DNA from: Strix aluco
Taxonomy: Eukaryota; Chordata; Aves; Strigiformes; Strigidae
Direction of reading: 5' to 3'
Assembly (NCBI RefSeq): GCF_031877795.1
Contig: NC_133938.1
Location: forward strand, 16,586,920-16,650,919
Length of the DNA stretch: 64,000 nucleotides
Shown here in pieces: positions 36,201-43,600 of this stretch. Position 1 is the stretch's first letter; each line of letters opens with the position of its first letter. The position numbers and the translations under genes were made by a program. The notes beneath the pieces were generated by a model. That model searched no databases, was not told the DNA's origin, and saw only the letters and a list, made by a program, of their open reading frames with translations.

Positions 36201-37174
36201 AGTAATTGTTATTCCTGCAGTTTGTCCCATCATTCACGCAACCGTGGAAAACGGTCTTCTGCATACTTGTATTGTCGTAGCACTGACACCACCGTAAATG
36301 TAAATCACACGTGGGCAACTCTGAAGGATCATCATCTGAGGCGTCAGAAAGATTTCATGAAAGACCTTCTTCCTCCTTAACCACAGAATTCTGAGACAAA
36401 CAGTTGCATTTTAGGCAGCGGATAAATGTCTTATATGAATTCTATGGTGCAAGGCTGGGCGAGAGGAAGAGTGGGGCAAAATTTCTGTTTTTTCCAGTAC
36501 AAGAGTTTGTATACCATATGCAAGGTATAAGCAAACATCATGAAAAAGCTACCAATTTCAGTTCTTATCACTGTCATATTGAAACCCAAGCAACTGTTCC
36601 TTCCCTTGAACACAAACACACTCAGAGTGAAGAAGGTACTGGGGGAAACCAACATGTAAGGATGCCATCCTTTGGGGAAATAAAAAAAAAAGGAAAGAAA
36701 AAAGACAAGTAGAGCCCTTAAACATGGTTCCTTTCATCTCCTCTTTTAGGAAAGCTATCTTTTGGTTAATAGTTTTAGAAGAAAATTATGCCATCTGAGA
36801 TCTAAGCTACATATAGGCAACTAAGATAGTTTTGCAGTCTATCCTCTCCCTCTCTCTGCACCACACCAAGAATAGCATTTGTCACCTGCACTCCTTACCT
36901 GAAATCCCATGGGCTAAGAAGAGTCCTTTCTTCCCTAGTTACTCACCTGAATAGTAACCATTGCTATTTTGAGTAGCTGAATCCCAAGTTTCCAAGGTTT
37001 CCTGCCCCGGGCCCAGAATTTCTCACATGGGTTCATGAAGAAGAATTTTAATTTCCTTCTAAGCTGGTCTTCCAAAAGCCCATCCTGTGATACTGACAGG
37101 TGCCGTTTGTAGATGCAAAGATTTTCATCATCATGAGCAGTGCAGCTGCTCACAGCCACATCAGGATTTTCCAT
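27157..37174 (-). CDS. MCOLN3: MCOLN3 (mucolipin-3, TRPML3) gene, coding span
   Basis: Endolysosomal, inwardly rectifying Ca2+/Na+ channel of the TRPML family. It is inhibited by acid luminal pH and is known for its roles in autophagy and in hair cells (varitint-waddler mice). Twelve coding exons join without a frame break into about 552 residues against 553 in human (recalled). Features with predicted numbering: [19 protein letters not shown] (44-62), TM1, luminal domain, pH-sensing His252, His273 and His283, TM2-TM5 with Ala419 intact, filter N456-G-D-D459, TM6, and a FCCC tail. Sequons include NIS at 138, NDT, NTT and NFT. The start ATG lies two bases into the first coding exon, so the 5' exon is non-coding. 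The last residues depend on an unresolved final exon. The gene sits head-to-head with DNAI3 and upstream of its paralogue MCOLN2. Confidence 0.95.
27657..27863 (-). CDS. MCOLN3: MCOLN3 exon 12: pore loop and TM6
   Basis: 207 bp, 69 codons. It begins [19 protein letters not shown] (filter Asp458/Asp459 by predicted numbering), then [22 protein letters not shown]6 and ITDTYETVK. Acceptor TAG|TTT, donor AAG|GTAAGC. It is nearly identical to mammalian TRPML3. Confidence 0.97.
28413..28535 (-). CDS. MCOLN3: MCOLN3 exon 11: S4-S5 linker and TM5
   Basis: 123 bp, 41 codons. It encodes [16 protein letters not shown], then [20 protein letters not shown] and PYHVK. Residue 419, the site of the mouse varitint-waddler A419P mutation, is the wild-type Ala. 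The end reads PYHVK where mammals have PYHDK, so an acidic residue is replaced. Confidence 0.96.
28647..28748 (-). CDS. MCOLN3: MCOLN3 exon 10: TM4
   Basis: 102 bp, 34 codons: [19 protein letters not shown], then [15 protein letters not shown]. The acceptor follows a long T-rich tract (A-rich on the plus strand, 28751-28777). Donor AAT|GTAAGA. Its length equals that of MCOLN2 exon 10. Confidence 0.96.
29808..29821. repeat. (AT)n microsatellite after a T run
   Basis: Seven AT units preceded by eight T in MCOLN3 intron 9. Confidence 0.9.
30715..30864 (-). CDS. MCOLN3: MCOLN3 exon 9: TM3
   Basis: 150 bp, 50 codons: [39 protein letters not shown] and [11 protein letters not shown]. Donor AAA|GTAAGC. 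It matches TRPML3 EFVNFFLLHYKKEVSVSDQ. Confidence 0.95.
30945..31057 (-). CDS. MCOLN3: MCOLN3 exon 8: TM2
   Basis: 113 bp. Split Ile, then [20 protein letters not shown] and [17 protein letters not shown]. His283, the third luminal pH-sensing histidine, is present. The donor is AGG|GTGGGT. Confidence 0.95.
31058..32920 (-). other. MCOLN3: MCOLN3 intron 7
   Basis: 1.9 kb, AT-rich. No exon or repeat recognised. Confidence 0.6.
32921..33020 (-). CDS. MCOLN3: MCOLN3 exon 7: luminal domain, pH-sensing histidines
   Basis: 100 bp, 33 codons plus one base: [19 protein letters not shown], then [14 protein letters not shown]. His252 (AHSG) and His273 (DWH) fall at exactly the literature positions. 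Acceptor CAG|ATA, donor TCAA|GTAAGT. Confidence 0.95.
33617..33713 (-). CDS. MCOLN3: MCOLN3 exon 6: luminal domain
   Basis: 97 bp: split Arg, then [20 protein letters not shown] and [12 protein letters not shown]. The Cys in LPDC is one half of a conserved luminal disulfide. Donor ACG|GTACGT. Confidence 0.95.
33794..33878 (-). CDS. MCOLN3: MCOLN3 exon 5: luminal domain
   Basis: 85 bp: split Asp, then [27 protein letters not shown] and split Arg. Sequons NTT and NFT. It aligns with mammalian ECFFVEPDEPF...LNLTLDFHR. It is the most divergent exon of the gene. Confidence 0.9.
34327..34480 (-). CDS. MCOLN3: MCOLN3 exon 4: luminal domain
   Basis: 154 bp, 51 codons plus one base: [40 protein letters not shown] and [12 protein letters not shown]-glycosylation sequon at Asn138 (NIS). 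Acceptor TAG|TAC, donor ACTG|GTAATG. Confidence 0.95.
35010..35177 (-). CDS. MCOLN3: MCOLN3 exon 3: end of TM1 and start of luminal domain
   Basis: 168 bp, 56 codons: [40 protein letters not shown] and [16 protein letters not shown]. It is almost identical to mammalian TRPML3. It is two codons shorter than the MCOLN2 exon, the expected paralogue difference in the GYMDR/GYSGVDE region. Confidence 0.97.
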
Positions 37175-37176
37175 TT
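36947..37176 (-). CDS. MCOLN3: MCOLN3 exon 2: start codon, N-terminus and TM1
   Basis: Acceptor CAG|AA, then ATG at 37174, so translation starts two bases into this exon. 76 codons: [20 protein letters not shown], then the variable stretch, [20 protein letters not shown] and [19 protein letters not shown]. Human begins MADPEVVVSSCSSHEEEN, which supports this start. Donor CAG|GTGAGT. Confidence 0.97.
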
Positions 37177-38629
37177 CTGAAATGAAAAGAAGTGCATGTC
37201 AGTTGGAAAACATGCAAGCATTAATACAGTAGCATCAGATCAGTCTGCACTGACAACCTGGACTCCAAAGACGTTTATCTTCTGTGAAAGGCACTTGACA
37301 TTACACTGAATTTAAGACCTTGCTCATAATATTGCACATGTTCTGCAGAACCCAAAGAAAACTCTGGGCAAGCTCTTAAATTTGCAGATAGGCTCTCAGG
37401 ACATTTATTTAATAGTGGAATTTCTGTCCCTTTGGAATTATGGAGTCACTTGCTGTAAACTTCTTCCTCTCTCACTTGCCAGCAACATCATATATACAAG
37501 ACATCCTGACTCATTTCCTTCTCTGTCCAGAAGAGTACCAAAAGCCTCTCATGAGCATTTACCCTTCTGGAAAACTTACCTACCTCTGTAGCTAGTATTT
37601 CCCCTGCTGTCAACCTGCTGTCCAGTCCTTGAAAAAAATGGCATTTTCAAGACAGACAGCATTTTTCTTAGACATCAGTATTATCATTTGCTCTTGGAAA
37701 TGGTGACCCAGCATACCAAATTGCAATTCAGATAAATTACCTGAGCGCATTAACTTGTCATTTAGCAAGATTATGTCTATTTCCACAGCCATAAAAGACT
37801 GAATGCTAACCAATGGTGATCATGAACCAGACAAAAAGACCAAAAGGTAATTGTATTCAAGCATCATGATTAGCCAAAGAGGCTCACATTTCAAACGAGT
37901 ATGAGGAGAAAGATTAGAAGAGAACCTTATAAACACAGTTTGAGACATTACTCTCTATAGTATTCAAAATGTTTAGATGTTAATCTGTTACTAACTTCAT
38001 TGACTCCCAAATATTTTATAGATGTTTTATAAAGTACTTCAGAGGTATCCAGGAATATTTATTTCAGATAAAAGATTGTTGACATTAAGAACTGAGTAGA
38101 TAGCCTAGGTTGTGAATAAATTTAAAGATGTGCCATATTAGACAAATTATTTTTAATTTACATAAGAGAAGTTTCTTATATAACTCAAACAAAAAAATCA
38201 TCACCAAGATTAATTTTTAAAAATGCATAGATCACATCCACTCTCATCAAGCGGCCATTGCACACATCAGAACACAAGTCTGTTTTCAGATATGATTCAA
38301 GACCTTCAATTTCCCCATCTGTCAGAGAGGGCAAGAAAACTTTTGAGTCAGCAGTTTAACACTGAGAATAGACCCATAAATCGGCTTAAAAAAAAAATCA
38401 GCTCCTGTTTTATCAGGTCTCCATTGTCCTGCGGGATACAGTATGCCACAGTTTCCACTCATCTTTCTTACAACTGATCAATCATTTCTAAGTTAAGCTC
38501 TACTCTGATGCTGCCATATTCCTGTCAATGTACGTGCTTGATTTAAAAAAAATAATAATATATATAGCTCCTGACCTCACAGTATCGGCTCGAGAAGATG
38601 CTCCGGATAAACCCACAGGAACTGTTTTC
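37177..38629 (-). other. MCOLN3: MCOLN3 intron 1
   Basis: AT-rich DNA between the CpG island and the start-codon exon. A short (TAA/TA)-rich stretch lies at about 38549-38566. Nothing else recognised. Confidence 0.55.
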
Positions 38630-39380
38630 TCACTACCCCGCGCAGCGGCAGCGTGGGCCCCGCGCCCGGCTCCGCCGCTGCGGTGCAGACGGGCAGCCCC
38701 CTCCCCTCCCCTCCCCTCCCCTCCCCTCCCCTCCCCGCTCCAGCCTCTCCTCCGAGCCGTGACAAGCGGTTACACACACTCCGGCAGCCCTCAGGCCTTG
38801 CACAGCCTTTCAGGTCGCGCAGGGGCCGCCGCCGGTCTCTCCTCCCCCCAGCAGGGCACCGGCGATTCCCCGGGAGCCGCCGCCGGCTCCGCCCGCATTC
38901 CCGGTCCCGGCGGAGCGCGGCAGCCCCCGGCCCCTCCCGGGCTCGGCGGGGCCCGCCTGGGCGCTGATGTACCGCGGCATCCCAAAGCCAAAAGCTGGAG
39001 GCCGGGTGCGCGCACCCCCCCACACACGCCCGCTCCCCCGGCACCGCTTCGCGCTTTTCAAGACAAGCCCCCGGCGTACCTGTCGGCGGGGTCGTGTCCC
39101 TGCCGCGAAGCTCCCGCTGCTCCCCGGGCTCCTGCCCACGCCGGCTGCGGGGACTGGGGCTGCTGGCGCCGCGGGGGCGGCCGTGGGAGCGCGGCGACCG
39201 GAGCCCGCTCCCGCCCCCGTCCGCTCCCGCTCCCGCGCCCTCCCGGCCGGCGCCGCTCCGCGGGGGGCAGGGCCGGCCCCCCCGCCGGCCTCCGCCGGCC
39301 CGCCCCAGCCCCGGGGCTGTCCTGGGGACAGAGGCACACGCGGCGTCTGTCACCTTCTACTTCGCATCTCCCGCCTGCCG
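38630..39380. promoter_or_regulatory. MCOLN3: CpG island, MCOLN3 promoter and probable 5' non-coding exon
   Basis: CpG-dense GC-rich block about 1.5 kb upstream of the MCOLN3 start exon. On the minus strand a good donor (GACAG|GTACG, exon end at 39080) could close the non-coding first exon. The long Pro/Arg/Gly-rich open frames on both strands are composition artefacts. Island edges are estimated by eye. Confidence 0.8.
38697..38736. repeat. (CCCCT)n repeat, G-rich on the MCOLN3 sense strand
   Basis: About seven perfect copies of a CCCCT unit. The minus strand, which is MCOLN3 sense, reads runs of four G separated by A, a sequence able to form a G-quadruplex. It lies in the MCOLN3 CpG island, 3' of the putative first-exon donor at 39080. 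Confidence 0.95.
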
Positions 39381-40230
39381 CGCGGGGCTGGCGGCTCTCT
39401 AGGCTATATGGGCTTTCTGTAGGATGGTCATGCCGTCTGCAGGTGTATTGGCTTAGGCCTCTGCATCAGGAGGAAAAAAAAGTAACGCTTATGTTATAAT
39501 TAGCTGTGTCCCATCTGTAATAAAAACCCCTCCTGGTCACACAATTGTAGTCATGAAGGGCAGCCTGCGGTGCAGTGAACTGAGAAGGACTGACGTGCTT
39601 AAGTCATTCCACTTACATGCAATTAAGCTATTAAAGTTATTAGCTGGACTTCAGAGAAACGCTCTCCTGGCCCGGGTCTTGGCCAGTTTCACTGCACTGG
39701 GGAAATGATCGTTTTGGTGGTGCTGCCTGACAGGCGGTAGTGCCAGGGTAAAGCCGGCAAATGTGCCCAGTCACCAGCTGCCTAATTCGTGCTGCAAGTA
39801 CCATGTGAGCACTGGTATGAAAAGGGAACGTAAAATAATGACAAGGCAAACCCAAGGAGAGTAGAAGGCACTTTAGGAGAGGGAACCTCCTGGCTGTAGG
39901 GAGTGGAATGGAAGGCAGCAAGAGCCCCTCCTGCCTGCCATGAGGAGAGTGGATGGGCCTTGTAGAGTCACCAAGGCCCAGCACTGGCCATCCCAAACAC
40001 AGACAGAAAGATACGCCAGGGCTCCTGTGTTTTACATTGCAGCAAAGCAAACTAAATTATTTTTATGCATCAAAAACATAACAGATGTGGCATACAGATC
40101 TTCACATTACCAAATCGCAGCAAATCACCAAAACCTCCTTCCCAGCTGGAGATGTGCCCAGCACTGCTGGGCAGCTGATGGCAAGGAGGTGATGGGGCGA
40201 GGGGCTGGGGGAGGTTGGCTGCCGGGGGGG
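39381..40230. other. Intergenic gap between MCOLN3 and DNAI3 promoters
   Basis: Mixed-composition DNA between the two CpG islands. A 136-codon minus-strand open frame (39640-40050) has no recognisable domain or splice support. Nothing else was recognised. Confidence 0.6.
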
Positions 40231-40342
40231 GCTTGCCTTGGCTTGCTTTGCCTTGGCTTGCCTTGCCTTGGCTTGGCTTGCCTTGCCTTGGCTTGCCTTG
40301 GCTTGCCTTCCCTTGCTTTGCCTTAGCTTGCCTTGCCTTGGC
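40231..40342. repeat. Degenerate pentanucleotide array (TTGCC/TTGGC)n
   Basis: About 22 pentamers alternating among CTTGC, CTTGG and CTTTG. It ends about 70 bp before the ZNF143-type site of the DNAI3 promoter. Open frames through it (Leu/Ala/Pro/Trp-rich) are repeat artefacts. Confidence 0.93.
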
Positions 40343-40410
40343 TGCCGCCTACAGACCCCATCGTGCTCTGCTCCCGCAGGCCGCGGGCGGCGGCGAGCCC
40401 CCCGCGCACA

Positions 40411-40429
40411 GCATGCCGGGACATGTAGT
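40411..40429 (-). promoter_or_regulatory. ZNF143/THAP11 (M4-type) binding motif
   Basis: The minus strand reads ACTACATGTCCCGGCATGC, a perfect match to the promoter consensus ACTAYRnnnCCCRGMATGC as I recall it. Such sites sit just upstream of many CpG-island start sites, often bidirectional ones. Confidence 0.75.
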
Positions 40430-40499
40430 TTTTATCTGAAAGGCGCGTTCCCGCGAGGACCCCCCCCAATAGCGGCTTCCCCTCGCGGGGGCGGGTTTG

Positions 40500-40605
40500 A
40501 GAAGCAGAGAGCCCATTGCCTGTCGGAAGCGTCAATCCTGGCCCGCCCCGTTGCCCTGACAACGGCGCGGCGCCAGGGACGCGGCGGGCTCGGGGTGCCG
40601 CGCAG
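40500..40605 (+). other. DNAI3: Putative DNAI3 exon 1 (5' UTR); start uncertain
   Basis: Only the 3' end is supported, by the donor GCAG|GTAGG at 40605. The transcription start is unknown and the left limit given is approximate. It would splice to the acceptor at 46335. Confidence 0.4.
40550..40563 (+). promoter_or_regulatory. DNAI3: RFX X-box
   Basis: GTTGCC-CT-GACAAC, an imperfect inverted repeat that matches the X-box consensus GTNRCC-N(0-3)-RGYAAC at all but one base. RFX2/RFX3 drive cilium genes through this element. It lies 43-56 bp before the putative exon 1 donor. Confidence 0.7.
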
Positions 40606-43600
40606 GTAGGCCCGGCGACGCGAGGGAGCAGCCCCACTGCGCCAGGGGAGCCGGGTGACAATGGCAGGGGTGGGAGCACGGGCAGCCGCCACCGGGAATA
40701 ACGGTTGAGCCGGGCCCAGGCTGCGGCGCGGAGCCCGCGGCCCGCTCCCTGCGACCGAGACCGCCTCAGCCGCCTCTTCCACCGCGTCACCTGCCAGCGG
40801 GCTCAGCGCCCGCCCCGGCCCCCAGGAGGGGCGCCCGGCGGGCCGCGGCGGGCGGCTGTGCCCCAGGCTGGAGGGTGCTGGCGAGCGGACCCGGGCGGCT
40901 GCAAATCTGCCCCGCAACGGGAGCGAAGCTGCCTCAGCCTCGCCGGCGGGACCCCGGTGCTGGCAGGACCCCGGTGCTTCTGCACAGGACCTGCAAATTC
41001 CTCCCGCCGTCCCAGTCTCTGCACGGGATTTTGTTCCAACAGCCTAGCTCTCACATTACAAAGATGAGATGATTATTTTTCTTACCTTTGCTAAAAAAAA
41101 TAAATAGATGAAGTCTTATCTAGTGTAAATCTTTACAATATAACATTTCTCGTTCAAAAGTCCTAACAAGGCAACATATGCTACTGTTTGCTTCCTGACA
41201 GGATCGAGTTATGACCACTTAAATATCATACTTACTGACTACTGAAGTACGGGCCAAATTGTTAATACATTTTAATAACACAGACCAGCTGTACTGGCTC
41301 ACACCAGAAGTTCTGCCTGGGCCAGTAAGGGCCTGGGCAAGATTATAATAAAGCCATACTTCCACTCTTTGCATCCTTTTTTCTTGGATTTATGGCTTCA
41401 TTTCTATAGCCAGAGGTAGTATAATTATTTTCAGTAGCCCTCAATTTTTCATCTGTCAATTTGCCCTGTTACTTTTTGAGATTGTGCGCTTTTGGCAGCT
41501 ATCCTGTCCACAGGCACTATGCTCCATAATTCAACTACCTCTTGTGCAATGAAATACTTCTGTACTCCGTTTGTTTTCAGTCTGTCCCTTGGTAAGCTCA
41601 TGTGATGCCAGCTAGATCTTGTATTACGAAAGACCATGAATAATCATTCCCTGGTCACTTTCTCCAGGCCTCTCATGACTTTACTGACTTCTGTCACATC
41701 CTCTTCAGTCCTGTCTTTCCCAGGCTAAAAAGAGTCCTTGTTTATTCCCGGTACAAAACATGTTCCGTATCTTCGATCATCCATGTTACCCTCTTCTTTT
41801 TACCTTTTTTCAATTTATTCTGTTCCTCTTTGAATGGAAGAGAGAAACAGAACACAATATTATCCAATGTTTTAATGAAATTTGCCATTTTGTTCTCCAT
41901 GCCTTTCTTACCTAATTTTACATGTATTGTACTTACCATCCCAGAGCCTGTAACTACCTCTCTATTGGTTTCTATCAGTAGGCCTAGTTTCATGAGAAGT
42001 TGTACATGTGAAATCAGGTACATCCAAACAGAACTATTCATATCCTGAAATGATTTGGCAGTTGCCAAAAATGCAGCTTTACTCCCTGCAGCTTATACAA
42101 AGAAGGTACATCCAAATATGCACAAGCATTATTAATTATACAAACTTTAAGTGTTTGTGTTATTCGTTCTTTGTATAGAGCAAAGTAGAATAAATTTAAT
42201 TAAAGTGAACTTTGTATATGAATTTCTGGAGAGATTGGGTCATTCTGAAGATGCTATTTTTAGCAAGTTCCTAAATGTTTACAGACAAATGTGATTTTTA
42301 CCTTGATAGTAACACAACAAAAAAGCAAGTAGCACATTTTTGATAATTTCCTTGTGATTTTGTTAAATGGAAGTGCACTCAATTCTTCTGTCATTCTAAA
42401 TTGTAGTAAATTAGAGTCCTAAATTAGTAATGCACACAGGCTTGACCTTAAATCATTCAATTAAGCAACAAATGAATCATTGTGTCCTCGATTCACAGTA
42501 GTACTGATAGCTAATTAACTTTTCCCTTTTGCAGTACCTAGCAACTTCACGGATTTGTTTTATAACTGTAAATGTTTCCGTACATTAAATGATTAGGAGA
42601 ACACTCTGATCTTATTTTTTCTCTTGCGCCTAATGTTCAAAATATTACAGCCATCTATAAATAAACTAGGCTACAAAATGTCAAATAAAGTTGTCAAATA
42701 TTTACTTGGGCTTTACCAATGAAATAATGTAACACTCTGTTCCACTTTAAAATTGCTGCAAAATTAAACTGAACATATTTAATGAAATTTTAATATTACC
42801 TACTTTTAAAAATTAAAATATATGGCAATGTTTATGACAATTGAATTTGAAGAGCTATTCTTTTTTGTAGGTTTTGCACTTTTAAATTTTTCAAATTATG
42901 TTAATTTAAGTGTTCTTTCCAACCTCTCTTCTCAATCATAGAATCATGAATTTATATAAGCATTAATGCAAATGCATGTTTCTGGACAAATATGTGTATT
43001 AGGAGTCCTTTCTAAATAAGCAATGTAGAAATATCCCTAAGAGGCTAAGAACTAACCACAGATTAAAGAAATTATCTTTTTTGTCGGATTGTCAGACAGT
43101 CCTCTAATACAGACACCAATTTTTCCACGGTTTTCTTGAGAGGATTTGGTACTTTGTGTAAAAAATTAGGGAGTGAAAAAAAACCCTGAAGTAAGAGGTA
43201 ACTTCTGAAAATACTAGCTGTTATCTTACACATTAAGAACCATTAGGATTTTTGTTCCTTTCTTTCTTTTTTGGAAGAGGTGGGCTGCAAAAGATTGCTC
43301 TGCAGTACCTGTTTTAAAGTTCTCAGTGTTGATTTCCTGCAGGGAGTACCTGGGGGTTAGTAGCATAATCCTGTGTGAAAAAAACAACTTTGCATACATA
43401 CTTTGTAAATAGCTTTGGGCTTGATTATGCTTCCACAGAAGTTTTTAGCTTTTGCTTTCTTTGGGGGCCTTATGTGTTTCCTAACCACTGACAGTCATAT
43501 TCCCACAGGATGACGAATGGGCAGATGCAATATGGTATTAGGGATATTGTAAAAGGAGATAATTACTTTGTACTTTTCTATCTGCTTTCCAGCTGGTGAG

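Larger units (their letters stand above)
40370..40990. promoter_or_regulatory. DNAI3: CpG island, DNAI3 promoter and non-coding exon 1
   Basis: GC-rich, CpG-dense block starting after the pentamer array. It holds a ZNF143/THAP11-type site, a CCAAT box (40466-40470), an X-box and a good plus-strand donor (CGCAG|GTAGG, exon end 40605). Translation starts at 46348, so exon 1 would be entirely 5' UTR. Confidence 0.8.

Noticed and set aside
38528-39499. 323-codon plus-strand and 258-codon minus-strand frames over the MCOLN3 island
   Set aside because: Compositional artefacts through a CpG island and the CCCCT repeat. No splice or similarity support.
39640-40050. 136-codon minus-strand frame in the intergenic gap
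   Set aside because: No recognisable domain, mixed composition and no flanking splice logic.
40215-40917. Frames through the pentamer array and DNAI3 island (Leu/Ala/Trp repeats, Arg/Pro-rich)
   Set aside because: Translation of simple repeat and GC-rich promoter DNA.
42929-42955. CATAGAATCAT motif resembling the CR1 3' terminal repeat
   Set aside because: Only about 12 bp and no supporting flank in a consistent orientation. Likely chance.
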